DNA of 64,000 nt from Rhyacophila brunnea (GCA_022495005.1 JAGYXB010001352.1:868001-932000), one strand, 5' to 3'. Shown: positions 30,707 to 41,704, numbered from the stretch's first letter. Notes: a model not told the origin generated them from the sequence alone. Program-made: numbers and translations.

Positions 30707-31405
30707 CAGTGTTGTCAACCGTACTATAATTATACTATTTGTACTACATATAACTTTAGTTCGCGTGTTTAAAGCGTGTACGCTCAAAATACTATAATTT
30801 TGAATATCGGAAAAAGATTTCATTTCTACATTTAAAAAATACATCAAAACTACCATAATTTCGGTATTTCCGTACCATACTTTGGTGTGAAGTACTCTAA
30901 TTTTGTAAGAGAGGAAAAATTGTCGAGCTGAGAAAACAAAAGTTGTTTGAGGGGTAAAAACGAAGTTGAAACGAAACATATTTTCTCAGATTTGCCGGTA
31001 AAAAACTTTTCGTACAGTTCGGTTATGAGGAATACAGCGGAAAACACATTTTTAAAATACCCAACATACTAAATTATTTGTTAGTTTGGGTTAGTTTAGG
31101 TTAGGTTGGGTTGGGTTAGGTTATGTTAGGTTAGATTTGGTTAGGTTAATCTAACAAATAATCCAATATATCGGGTATTTTCAAAATGTGTTTTACGCTG
31201 TATTCCTCATAACCGAACTGTACCAAACTTTTTGACCGGAAGAGATACAAAGCTATGACTCTCAAATTTGACGTTTTAGTGACAAACAAAGACCTATACA
31301 TTTTCAACCGAAACAATGCGTAGATACCTACTATAATTTTTGACGAAATGCTATAATTATTGGAACTGCGTACTATAATTCGGTGGCAAAAAGGTGGCAA
31401 CACTG
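30707..31405. mobile_element. hAT-like MITE with telomere-like TTAGG core
   Basis: Ends CAGTGTTGTCAACCGTACTA and CCACC...GGCAACACTG are inverted. Flanking octamers CCACTGAC (30699-30706) and CCACCGAC (31406-31413) agree at seven of eight bases. Inner inverted arms GTACAGTTCGGTTATGAGGA and TCCTCATAACCGAACTGTAC surround a degenerate GGTTAGGTTAGGTT tract (31078-31148). No transposase is encoded; the frames 30680-30979 (-), 30850-31047 (-) and 31146-31409 (-) are within the MITE and unconvincing. A related core lies at 44196-44265. Confidence 0.75.
31078..31148. repeat. Degenerate TTAGG (insect telomere-type) tract
   Basis: About twelve imperfect GGTTA/GGGTT words such as GTTAGGTTGGGTTGGGTTAG. 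TTAGG is the standard insect telomere repeat. This tract is interstitial and lies in the centre of a MITE, so it is not evidence of a chromosome end. Confidence 0.7.
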
Positions 31406-32094
31406 CCACCGACAGTAGGAAGTATATTAGTCTATGCGACAGCGTTTATATGTGCATGACTTGTCTTGCTCATAAACTATTGAAACTTAATTATAATTTA
31501 TTGATATTTTTTCATTTTTCATTTTTCTCTTGAACGACGCGACCCACAGTTTGGCGAGAGTCGGTTTAGCAATAAGCGTTACTGAATGAGGGGTTTCCCA
31601 ATAATGGCGTCTCATTGCATAAGGTGTGCGACCTTGGCACATTTCGATACCAAAAGTTCGTCACCTCTCGACAAAAAATATTACGCATACAAAAAAAACA
31701 TGTTTAACCATTCTTGTTATATATGGTTTATTGATACTAATATTTTTTCAGCAATACAAAAATAGATGCCAAAGTAGTTCATAGGTTTACTAGTAGTTGT
31801 AAAAAATTACAATATATAATTTAATTGCTATATAAACGAATTTATTAACTATAATAGATTTCATTTCTTTTTTATATATGACGTCCATTGAATTATATAA
31901 CTTGAATATTTCATGAGCGCTGCAGGTAAAAAATCTTTTCATGTCCACAAAACTTATTCTCTAAAATTGTAATATTTGCATTTTATTCCATAATTAATTG
32001 TCGACCCTAGTAATATGCCGCCCCACAACGTTGCATGACCTGCCTACTCCCACGGGAATTCATTGTAAATATCTATTAGTATCATTTTTTGTTG

Positions 32095-32415
32095 GTTCTT
32101 CTTCTTATTGTGCCATCCCCTAGTCGGCCACCATCAAGGCGATCTTATCTTTGTCGTCTGCTACCCGGAACAGTTCAGTGGAGCTGCACTCGTACCAATC
32201 ACGGAGGTTCTTAAGCCACAAATGCGGCGCCGTCTTCTGCTACTCTTCCCATTGATCTTTCCTTGAATGACAAGTTGGGGAATGCTGTATTTTTGTCCTC
32301 TCATAATGTGGCCGAGGTACTGTAGTTTCTTGGTTTTGATACTACGTAGAACTTCTCGGTGCTTCCCCATTCGATTGAGAATTTTGTTGGTTATGTTCAT
32401 ATATAATATCAATGG
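32095..32415 (-). pseudogene. LINE reverse transcriptase C-terminus
   Basis: On the minus strand the frame from 32412 contains NRMGKHREVLRSIKTKKLQY, LGHIMRGQKY and QGKINGKSSRRRRRI, the standard C-terminal segment of endonuclease-reverse transcriptase LINEs. The continuation shifts frame just after this, so it is broken. The 3' end is a (GAA)n-like tail read as TTCTTCTTC on the plus strand at about 32097. Catalytic parts are missing. Confidence 0.75.
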
Positions 32416-32419
32416 TTAT

Positions 32420-33125
32420 ATTACAACCATTTACCAGCTTCCAATAAGCAGTAAGTATTCAGCATTGTTTTACAAGTTTTTTAACTACCCAAATGATAGG
32501 TATACCTGCCTACATCCAGCAGTGAATCGATTATAGCTGATAATAATTACTATATTATTTAATTTTATATTGGTATCCATAAAGACTTGAATAAATTATT
32601 TTTTATGACATAATTCGTATAGAGTGTTTAATTTTGCCATGATAATGACCCTGGCATAAATTTAACATTAATAAGAAATTAGACCTCCACAAGTACATAT
32701 TTTTATGACATTTATGTGGTCAAATCGCACGTGGTGTGAAAAAAATAGTATTCTATATAAATTTAATATATACGTACATATTCCTATGTAATAAATAACA
32801 AATAATTGTGTTATTCAATGGACACTCAATAGAACACAAAGATTTAGACTAAGGAAAATAAAAATATAAACATACGTTATTATTCTAATGTTAATGATTA
32901 AATTTAAATAAATTAGATATTCTTTTTGTACAACTATGATCTCCTCAAGGTAACTGCTATTTTCTGCGTGCTTTTTCGATATATTTCTCAAGTTATGCAG
33001 TTAGGTCTTTTTAGACACCGTCAAGCATTAAAATAAAAATGTTTAAAAATGTCTGTTTGTGGTATCAGTTCGAAACAAAATATTGATATTTTGTATAGCA
33101 TCGTCGTCTCGATATGTATACGTAT
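32420..33125. other. AT-rich sequence, nothing recognised
   Basis: No supported gene or repeat boundary. Confidence 0.3.
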
Positions 33126-33127
33126 AC

Positions 33128-33710
33128 GGTTGGCCGTATCACAATTTTCTGTCGGTAATAGATGACCATATAGTATTGAGATCAAATTTGTGTCTAAATT
33201 AAACTCTTACGTACAACATACGTGATGAAAACCACCGAAATACAATGGAAAACTGAAGAAAATAGATAGGTAAGTAAATTTGAAATACTTATTATTAATT
33301 TATTGTAAAAAAATGCAATTTTTTTAAAAATGTTTTTGCCACTTTTAATAAATAAATCTGGACCAGTTTCGTCCGCCTCAGAGTGACACTTTCAACGGCG
33401 GACGAAACTGGTCCAGATTTATTTATTAAAAGTTGAAAAAGTAGTACTTAATTAAAAATGCATTTTATTAAATTAAATTAATAATATAACACAATAAAAA
33501 TAAAATACCTACAACCATATCGTATAACTAATATAAAAATTTGATGCCTAGGTGCTCGTAAAAATCAAGTCGTACCCTATCAAATTTATGTTTTTATTGG
33601 ATCTAATAAAATTGGAACATCACTGCCTGCAATGATCCACGAACAACGCATAATTTTTTGACTTCAATTCTATACGGGCATCTTTTTTCGGTAAAACTGC
33701 TCACTTTTTC
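33128..33710. repeat. MITE family with AGATGACC ends, copy 2 with insertion
   Basis: Left end GGCCGTATCACAATTTTCTG and AGATGACCATATAGTATTG; right end CTATACGGGCATCTTTTTTC. It is about 250 bases longer than the copy at 10256-10590; part of the difference is the perfect inverted repeat at 33341-33433. Confidence 0.5.
33341..33433. repeat. Perfect 37-bp inverted repeat, 19-base loop
   Basis: Arm 33341-33377 (ACTTTTAATAAATAAATCTG, then GACCAGTTTCGTCCGCC) is repeated exactly inverted at 33397-33433. The loop is TCAGAGTGACACTTTCAAC. A transcript would form a long uninterrupted hairpin. Confidence 0.85.
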
Positions 33711-33977
33711 ATTTTACTGGCCTCATTTTCCAGTTAGTTAAAACCTTTTTTTAAAGCAACACAAGGCATAATAATTTAAAATGCTAATAAACGCAATGGC
33801 TAACCCTCCTGCCCGATAATATTTTTTTAATTGACAACAATTTGATATGGATCCTAGCAGCTTCAGAAAAAGGCTTTTTAACAGATTCTTTTTTACGAGA
33901 AATGTAAGATACCAGTTCAATATATTAAGTGCATGCTCTGATTTTCTGTACCCACTGTCTAACAACATGTAAATTTT

Positions 33978-34024
33978 CCAGACCTGGGATTCGTGGAGCT
34001 ATGAATCCGAGACCCACGACTGCT
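33978..34024 (-). repeat. SINE head fragment
   Basis: Contains GACCTGGGATTCGTGGAG and AATCCGAGACCCACGAC, matching the tRNA-like head of the SINE on the minus strand. Only the head remains, directly before the repeat at 34031. Confidence 0.45.
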
Positions 34025-34030
34025 ACGACC

Positions 34031-34456
34031 TTAGAGTAATGATATAGAGAGCGCCTATTTTTCTGCAAAATGAAACCGTGTTTCTTGCGTATAACGCACA
34101 GTAGAACCTCGATTGTATTATTATCAATTTAACCATGAAACGTTCTACCATCGTGTTGTTTCTCAGTACGGCTACCAAATTTAAACACAACATAGTTAAC
34201 AATATGTTCTACTAAAATAATTAAAAATAATTACCACCAACTTTATATTTAACACAAAAACAGTCAATTTCAGCAACACGTGTTCACAGTTTTTAAATGA
34301 ATGTAATCAGTCTAATCAATTTTTTCCGGCGACGTTTTGAAAAAATAATTAATTCAGCCGTAGAAATTCTATCTTACTCTAACGCATAGTGCGGAGATAT
34401 AGGCGTGCCGAATGATTACTCACACGCACTTAGGGTTCGTTTTTGTTCAGGCCTTG
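34031..34456 (+). repeat. Dispersed repeat, uninterrupted copy (family also at 55040-56960)
   Basis: Landmarks: CCGTGTTTCTTGCGTATAAC, GTTGTTTCTCAGTACGGCTA, CAACACGTGTTCACAG, CCGTAGAAATTCTATCTTAC and TTTTTGTTCAGGCC. The copy at 55040-56960 has the same order but is split by a SINE and a hAT. A third, diverged copy is at about 59275-59625. No coding sequence. It gives the empty site for both insertions. Confidence 0.75.
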
Positions 34457-34464
34457 GCTACGAC

Positions 34465-35078
34465 TAGGGAATCCAATCCCGAGCCAAAGTTCTGATCCCG
34501 GGATTTCGGGATTACAATTTGACAATCCCGGGATTGGAATTTTTTTCCATTATTAATATAAAGTTTTTATATTTACAAATAACATTGATAAAATTGGTCA
34601 AAAATAAATCTAGTATAATTTATACTATTTAAGACATTTATTGTTAATATTGTACACGTTCAATCTTGGAAATCCATAAGTTTAATGGAGTAAATAATAT
34701 TGTAATATAAATAATAATATGAATTTAATATGAGATTGCTGTTTCTGATTGTAAACGTATGAGATCATGGTGGAATTACTTTGTTAATAGTGCTAAGCAT
34801 TGTTTTTTCCAATCTTTCTTATTTTTATTAATAAGTAAAAAAAAAAAATGAATCGGCAACTTACGCATGGGTATAAATCAAATTTCATTCCAACTCAGTT
34901 TATTTATGATGTAGTTATTTGTTATTAAAAGTATTTTTTCTGTTATATTTTCGTTTTTAATTTATGTTCCATAAAAATTGATAAAAAAATCAATCCCGAA
35001 AGTTTCGGGATTATGTTTATCAATCCCGGGATTCATAGGTATCGAAAATAGGTCGGGATCTCGGGATTGGAATCCCTA
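34465..35078. mobile_element. hAT-like element with CCCGGG-rich ends, exact 8-bp duplication
   Basis: Ends TAGGGAATCCAATCCCGAG and CTCGGGATTGGAATCCCTA are perfectly inverted. GCTACGAC flanks both sides exactly (34457-34464 and 35079-35086). Subterminal AATCCCGGGATT-type palindromes occur several times near each end, probably transposase binding sites by analogy with other hAT elements. The interior (about 500 bases) is AT-rich and has no transposase. It lies at the right border of the repeat 34031-34456. Confidence 0.85.
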
Positions 35079-35601
35079 GCTACGACCAATATTACAGTAA
35101 GTAATTTAAAATCATTATTGCGAATTCTCTTTGAAATTAATCGATTGTGAATTCGCAAAAAATCTACAACACCATTATTGCCTTCTTTCGCACCAAGCCA
35201 CTTGCAATATTTCTCAATATCTTTTTGCAATCCAATCATAAGATGAGTGAATAATTATATTTTTGCAATCTTTATACCGCTGTTGTACTGGGCACAGAGG
35301 CCAACCGTGAAATTCTTACGAATTTAGTTTATGCGTACTCTTTAGAATCGCCAAGTAAACAAACCTGAAACCAAATCGAGATACTTTTTATAATTTATTC
35401 CACCTGTAGTATTGCATTGAAATAAATCGTGCCAAATAATAAACGTAGTGAACTTGTTTGTGTTGTGAACACAAAAATACATGCATAAAAAGGGTAATTT
35501 TAAGTAACCTTTCAACAATATGATAGGAAATAGCAATATAAGTACTCGTATTTAGCAAATTCTTCTTGATACTATATACCTAGAGTGAAAATTTGCTACT
35601 A

Positions 35602-36552
35602 TATCAGTGGGGAATGGGACAACTGGGCACCAGGACAATTGGGCGCCGCACTAGCTAATGAAATAAATAGACGTTCGTTACGATTTTATACAGAAAGTAG
35701 ATGACGAATTTCAATCAGCTTCTATCTACTACTCATTTTGCTCTTAATATAATGTTTTTTATTGCTGATTGAGAATTATCACACCTGAGTCTTTATATAA
35801 AAATAACTACAAGATAAAAAGTACTTTTTATATACCACGTTTTTGAATTTTCTGTTGAATCATATAAACTTGACAATTCTATGTATTAATAAATACTTTT
35901 TTGTACTTGATAGAAATACTTACTGAATAAATATAGATCACTGAAATGTCATTTTGACATTTCATATTGATTTCCATAGTAACGCACGTATATATTAATA
36001 ATTTAGTTGCTAGGACCCCCTTAGCAACCAATAATAATGTTTTACTTTTAACGATTTTTTCCGAAACATACAAAACAGAATTAACTGAAAATGAATTCAA
36101 TTCTACTTAAAGATGGCCAAAAGTATTAAAAGAATGCATTGTCGTCGTGTTCTGATATACCTATTCTAAGAGTTTCAAATGTCTAGCCAGTCGGGAAGTT
36201 AGTTAAAAATCTTCAATCGTCCAATACAAATCTTGGACAAACAAGAAAAAATGTGTACTGGACACACAAGAAAAAATCTGCACCGGACAAACAAGAATAC
36301 AAGCTAATAAAAACGTGGTAATGAAAGAACTCTCTTCTCGTTGTAAATTAAACATATGCACAAATAAATCAATATTTACGTGTGAATATTTAAATTCTCA
36401 CCAAGTATTAAATAAAATAATAATAATTTAAATATAAATAGTAATATTATATTATCTACAATATATATATATATATTTTTAATATCCTAATAATTCACGA
36501 ACGTCTATTTATTTTCAAATTTCATTCGATTGTGTGGCGCCGAGTTGTCCCA
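35602..36552. mobile_element. MITE with GGGACAACTGGGC ends, large copy
   Basis: The left end GGGAATGGGACAACTGGGCA is matched, less perfectly, by GGCGCCGAGTTGTCCC at 36537-36552. The inner part shares AATAAATAGACGTTCG / CGAACGTCTATTTATT inverted. A big internal segment (35780-36310) is found inverted at 5640-6110. The short minus frame 35879-36100 is not convincing. Confidence 0.6.
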
Positions 36553-36625
36553 ATGAAAATTGCCATTGAGACTTTACTTACTGAGAGGATTTAAGAATGT
36601 AAGATTTAAAATATTGAACATACAT

Positions 36626-36893
36626 AATTTGAAAACATCTCATGCATATCCCCAGCGAACACAGTTCAAATACACCAATATTGAATGAGCGTCAGTACAT
36701 AAACCGAAAGTAGTTGTCAGAACGAAGGACAAGCTTAGAGTGACGGATTCTTGACACGTGTTTAAGTTTATCCCATATTCTTCCACACTCGAGATCGGTT
36801 GCCTGTTACTCCACACCCGTTAGTAGCGTTAGGTATTTCAGTTCCCATTAATTCTGTGTTCGCTGGGGAATATGCATGAGATGTTTTCAAATT
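36626..36893. mobile_element. 268-bp MITE with 39-bp inverted ends
   Basis: AATTTGAAAACATCTCATGC, then ATATCCCCAGCGAACACAG, at the left is inverted at the right as CTGTGTTCGCTGGGGAATAT and GCATGAGATGTTTTCAAATT. The interior carries a block shared with 29298-29412. No coding capacity. Confidence 0.8.
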
Positions 36894-36912
36894 ATATAAT
36901 AATATTATTTTT

Positions 36913-37247
36913 ATCATCTCTGTTACTACTGTCTAGATATTGAGAAAGATTTGGGAAGAGTGTAAGAAAACAACCCCTTTAAAAGAATTAAATTGTATAT
37001 AGGTACGCATGTATCTATCCATATTTCACCATTGACTTTTGTTTATAGTTGATTATTATCGGAATAAGCATTTTAGAACATAATATGTTCTAAAATAATC
37101 AACTATAAACAAAAGTCAATGGTGAAATATGGATAGATACATGCGTACCTATACACAATTTAATTCTTTTAAAAGGGGTGGTTTTCTTAAACTCTTCCCA
37201 AATCTTTCTCAATATTATCTAGACAGTAGTAACAGAGATGATAAAAA
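36913..37247. repeat. Long foldback element
   Basis: The left arm from TTATCATCTCTGTTACTACT to AGTTGATTATT is matched by the right arm from AATAATCAACTATAAAC to AACAGAGATGATAA, about 146 bases each with few mismatches. The centre of about 37 bases contains TTTTAGAACATAATATGTTC, itself palindromic. It resembles a foldback MITE and no gene is present. Confidence 0.8.
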
Positions 37248-37267
37248 CAGTCACCTTAAAAGCTGTT

Positions 37268-37420
37268 TAACATTTTTTGAATAATAAAATGCCTAATTCT
37301 TGTCAAATTTGGGATCACAGAGATTATCAATATAATTTTTTATTGTAAATATTTCACTAGTTTAAGGAATATATAGCATAAAAGCTCCATTTTGACGTAC
37401 GCTGAGCATGTCCCCTCTTA
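37268..37420 (+). repeat. Partial piggyBac-like MITE copy
   Basis: Matches the right part of 6857-7682: TTTGAATAATAAAATGCCTA, TTGGGATCACAGAGATTATC, AAAAGCTCCATTTTGACGTA and CGCTGAGCATGTCCCC, followed by TCTTAA. It has an internal deletion and no left end. Confidence 0.7.
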
Positions 37421-37626
37421 ATTAAAACGAATTGATTGAATTTGACAGGAATACAGAGTCATTGAAAAAACGAAATCCTTCCAAGGAACTAGACTGGCTA
37501 TATAAAGTATTCATCCATCGGTAGATTGATGGTGACTGGTGATTATATCTTATGTTTTTGTTTACCAAAAGACTATTTTTTCATTGAAGCTTTACATTAT
37601 AAAATTATGAAGATACCTGTTATAGT

Positions 37627-38637
37627 CCAGGATCCCATAGACTTTTCGTATACATAATATGCCGAGTGCATTCTGACAATTGGAATAGGTTCTAGGGGTC
37701 ACAAAGATATATAATGTCGATGTTGTCGGGCGATATTAGTGGTCATTTTTTTTATTGAGGTTTTATTTTTTTTCTTATAAAGCCGCGTTGACACGGTCCA
37801 AGTACGATCCAAGTAGACTTGGATAGGAATAATTAGTATGAAGATGTCTCATCCAAGTGACAGCTTCATACTATTTATTCCTATCCAAGTGACAGCTCCA
37901 TACTATTTATTCCTATCCAAGTTAACTTGGATGAGTAGGACGCGGTCCAAGTAGCTTGGATAGGAATAATTAGTATGAAGATGTCACATACGAGTGCCAT
38001 TCAAGTTAACTTGGATAGGAATAAATAGTATGAAGCTGTCACTTGGATGAGACATCTTCATACTAATTATTCCTATCCAAGTCTACTTGGATCGTACTTG
38101 GACCGTGTCAACGCGGCTTTACCCACCAAAAATTGTTCTGAGTTCTTCAATAAACCGAAAAAGACCGAATCAGGGATTGATTGAAAATGCAATAATTGTA
38201 CCATGCCATCGACATGTTCGTAGAACGGTTCGTCCCGTTTGAAAAAAATAAAAATAGCGGGTAGTACAATGTGTTCAAAATTATCGATTCTTAGGATCCT
38301 CCTTGGCTTAAATTATTTTATTTAGTAGCATTTTTATATAGAATCACCCAGATTTATTTTCTTTACTATATCTATGCATATGACATTAGTTTTAGTATTA
38401 TGGTTAATCCAGAAACAGTGTAGGTTGCATTATATATAGGTAGGTGAAAAAATGAAATAACGATAACCACTAACCACACTAAGTACACATTTATTAAAAA
38501 AATGACCACTAATGACCACTAACATCGCCTGGCAACATCGACTTTATATATCTTTGTGACCCCTATAACCTATTCCCATTGTCAGAATGCGTTCCGCATA
38601 TTATGTATACGAAAAGTCTATGGGATCCTGCACTATT
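37627..38637. mobile_element. TIR element (GGATCCCATAGAC family), copy with insertion
   Basis: Same ends and interior as 10797-11694 (AGTCCAGGATCCCATAGACT; AGTCTATGGGATCCTGCACT), but interrupted by the palindrome 37780-38119. It also lacks a segment around the middle relative to copy 1. Non-coding. Confidence 0.75.
37780..38119. mobile_element. Nested foldback MITE
   Basis: Outer arms AAGCCGCGTTGACACGGTCC and GGACCGTGTCAACGCGGCTT are perfectly inverted. Inside, repeated palindromic words CTTGGATAGGAATAATTAG, TATGAAGATGTC and CTATCCAAG form several hairpins. The uninterrupted paralogue at about 10962 reads CTTATAACCCACC; here the element sits between CTTATA and TACCCACC, consistent with a TA-type duplication. 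Non-coding. Confidence 0.8.
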
Positions 38638-38649
38638 AGTTTTCAATCA

Positions 38650-40140
38650 GTATTCACAATAATAGTGATATAATTTATTAGTAAGACCTACATATAAATT
38701 CAAACTCCGAATTAATGGAGAGTCGAAAATATTATTTTAAATGAATATAAATTTGTCAGTGGTTGACAACACGAAGGTCGTTTGCAAAATACATGTGCCA
38801 GGACACTTGCTAAGTATGAAAATGAATCAAGCTTTTTGCAACATTGTGTTATATTGGCAGTGCGTATAATATATTATATTGTAAGTAGATTTGCAATAAC
38901 CCGAAAACATAACCATTAAAATAATTACTAAAGAAAATAAATCAAATAAATTGCTTCTCTGAAAATTATCAGATGTATTAATCAGATATGTATTAATATA
39001 TCTTGTATGGCAGCAGGGTGTAGATGTTTATATAGAAATATTCACAATATTATTATTATTATTATTCATATACACAAAACCACAGTGACCCACCCAATAT
39101 AACCTGCTATCATGGTCACTACATGGGAGGGAGCCGACAGGGCTCTAGGGAGTCAGGCGTGGCGAGTCAACCAAATAAGTGAGATAAACACATATTACAA
39201 TATATCATTTGACGGCATCCAGCGCTCGAAATAGAAAATTTTACGAACCGGAGCGCTCGTTAATTTTTTGAAAATATTAACATAGTTATCTAATTTTATG
39301 TATATTTCAAAAAATAAGTGTGTTAAATTTTTTGTTATTATTGCCTATCTATCACAGACTGTCAAATTATTTTTTTTAACAAAAAAGAGTGATAACTTTG
39401 CCGATTACATAAACCGGAACAGCGCTCCGGTGCGCTCTGGTTTATTTCGACCCCTGTACATGACAGCTTTCTCCACAGCTTTGCTCCATCCCTCTCGGCA
39501 TTCAGCGGCACACGGGGTTTTCGTCAATGTGAAGCCTGTGGCACTCTTGATTTGGTATTTGGTCTGTACATCTGAAAGAAGCTCTCCTCCAACCTTCAAC
39601 CTGACACAACATCGCGAATTTTTCCATGTAGTCATGTTCTTTGCTAGCTATATAACCAAAAACTGAAGAGTTCGGCGAATGCAAGCCAATGACACTCTGT
39701 CTCGAATCTGGAGATCGCTGGATAAAGAATAGGTTCATCCACGAGATTCCCAGCATCCACTTTTAAAAATAAGTCACGTAATTAATACCTGTATTTTATA
39801 ATAAAACTTAGGTTTTAAATCGTTATATTTTAGCAAGCTTTTTGAAGATTATCACGGAATCTTTGATACATCCTGCGGAATCTGGTTGAGAATCACTGAT
39901 ATAGGTACCTAGCACTATGACTACAATAATATGTGGCACAATATTCGGCCGCTGAGTAAACCAGGGCAAACGAGGCAATGCAGAGAGTATGTAAATGACA
40001 TCCCCAGTTTGGCCCTGCTTTTTCTATTAAATTAAAATTGCTCTGCTTCTAGTTTACCATAGGCTTGATGATCTGTCTTCTGTCCAAGATGTCTTTTAAA
40101 GCATTCAATTCACTGGCTATGTGCACTAACGATACATGGA
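38650..40140. other. Sparse region with a decayed TIR element
   Basis: About 39221-39459 has weak inverted ends (CAGCGCTCGAAATAG / TTATTTCGACCCCTG) around ACCGGAGCGCTCG, also seen at 43458, and is probably a small decayed hAT MITE. Minus-strand frames at 39405-39756 overlap each other and show no family motif. The rest is AT-rich with nothing recognised; 39120-39200 carries a fragment of the GC-rich GGGCTCTAGG repeat. Confidence 0.35.
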
Positions 40141-40647
40141 TCTCTTCAGTGGCGAACGGTGAAGGTAGGCTGTTATAATGCACACAAAAGTTTGTCAGAC
40201 AACCGTATTTGTTTTCATTTAACTAAGACTACAGTGTGTAAATAATGTGTGTCAGTCCTTAAAATTCAATTAAACCCTGCCTAATCCAAGCCATAGTAGG
40301 TAATAGCCAAAAAATATTCGTTTATCTATGAAATATTTAAACTTGCCATTAAAACATACATAACTTAAGATATTTTATAGATAGAAGAATATTTTTATCG
40401 ATTATGTTTTGGTTTGGGCAGGACCTAATGAATTTAAAAAAACTAATCAACACCATCTGTAATAATAATATGTATTCTTTATTCAACAAAAATAAATAAT
40501 AAGTATGACTGACAAAGTGTGCACTATTTTTGTCTGATCGTCCATAGCATACCTAAACTATTACGGTTTGATTAAGGCAGGATTTAATTGGATTTTAAAC
40601 TAAAAAGCACAATCTGCAAATGTATGTTGTGTAATAATATTGTAGTT

Positions 40648-40995
40648 AAAGGCCCCACCAAGTCACACCCGGTATTAATCGGCGTACCGGTATTATATGT
40701 CTCAGGAGCAGTTACCCAAGACTGAGGTCACCAAGCACTCAAATGTGCTTTGACTGAATTTACATGACTTTAAGTTAAGAGTATCCATAGGAGAGATGAG
40801 CATGTAGAGGCAATATTAAAAATTGTAGTACCTAAGTAAGTGACAAAAGCTAATACAAAACTGCCGAAAATTCTAAGTGAAGAGATCTTCACGTTGGCAG
40901 TATGACGCTGCAATTTTTCTAAATGTAACAAAATTGGCATTTGTGGCGACCAGGTCGGATGGTCCGATGTGCCCAACATTGCCCATTTCGTATTA
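40648..40995 (-). pseudogene. LINE 3' end, same family as 48610-49085
   Basis: The minus strand reads TCGGACCATCCGACCTGGTC, GCCACAAATGCCAATTTTGT, TTGCCTCTACATGCTCATC and TAAAGTCATGTAAATTCAGT, matching 48885-49080. An extra segment of about 90 bases sits in the middle relative to the other copy. Frames are broken; the minus frame 40770-41063 runs out of phase with the family reading. Confidence 0.65.
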
Positions 40996-40997
40996 TT

Positions 40998-41603
40998 CCC
41001 GATCATGTCCGATCCTAATAAGATCATAACGTCGGTGTTTTGTAAAAAGGGCGAATCAACCATTTTGGCGAAATCGAGATTTTAATGAAAATACAATATG
41101 TACCCCACTAGCTTTGTTGTGTAAATTTGTACCTCCACAGGAAAGTACTTAAAAATGATAATCGTAAGGGCGAATATCCATTTAGTATTACGAATAAAAA
41201 GCGAATGTGACATATTAGGCATTTACAATATTATATAATAATGCCTATTATAATGACAGTATTCTTTCTAAGCTTTATTATGAACTTGTTAGATATTTAT
41301 AATCATCCACAGGTAATAAACAAATAAATGACAAAAGTTAAAAATCCTCCTCCCGTAAACTAGCATTTTGGTTAATTCGCCCTTTTTACAAAACACCGCC
41401 GATAATATGAGCCTCCACAGAGTGGAGGTTTGTATTAGCAGATTTTGTTTTTACGAGAAATGGATGTCAGCCACTTGCTCAATCTATTAAGTCCATACTC
41501 TGACTCATACACAAATTGAAAAACAATATGTGTACTTGCCAAATCCAGGGGCCTGGGGCTCACGAGTCGATACGCATAAGCCGCGTGGCAATCGTGAGTG
41601 TTA
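40998..41603 (-). mobile_element. tRNA-derived SINE split by a MITE
   Basis: The 3' end (CATGTCCGATCCTAATAAGA on the plus strand) lies left of the MITE. The rest, from TATGAGCCTCCACAGAGTGG to the tRNA-like head near 41600, lies to its right. Body motifs AAATGGATGTCAGCCACTTG and CAAATTGAAAAACAATATG agree with the other copies. Confidence 0.75.
41030..41401. mobile_element. 372-bp MITE inserted in a SINE, ATAA duplication
   Basis: Ends CGTCGGTGTTTTGTAAAAAG and CTTTTTACAAAACACCGCCG are inverted, continuing with GGCGAATYAACC. ATAA flanks both sides (41026-41029 and 41402-41405), and other SINE copies read GATCATAATATG with no insertion. This is a clean insertion with a 4-bp (or TAA-containing) duplication. 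No coding sequence. Confidence 0.8.
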
Positions 41604-41704
41604 TTAGTTCAACGAAAACAAATAAGTACGACTGACAAAGTTTAATATGCATTATTTATTTCGAACCTTAACAGCCTACCTCCACCTCTCGCCACTGGTA
41701 CCTA

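Larger units (their letters stand above)
40147..41697. mobile_element. hAT MITE (CAGTGGCGAA family) interrupted by other elements
   Basis: The left half 40147-40640 and right half about 41605-41697 match the intact copy 12494-13060 (ends CAGTGGCGAACGGTGAAGGT and ACCTCCACCTCTCGCCACTG). Between them lie a LINE 3' end (40648-40990, minus) and a SINE (minus), which is itself split by a third element (41030-41401). The outer flanks do not show a matching octamer. Confidence 0.7.

Noticed and set aside
31078..31148. A true telomere
   Set aside because: The TTAGG-like tract is short, degenerate and enclosed by inverted arms of a MITE with flanking duplications.
39405..39756. Overlapping minus-strand frames that might be a host exon
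   Set aside because: Three phases are open for short distances, none carries a recognised motif, and no splice-site pair stands out. Not enough to call.
40147..41697. An 8-bp duplication for the interrupted hAT MITE
   Set aside because: The flanks (GATCTCTT and GTACCTAT) do not match, so I do not claim a duplication for this copy.
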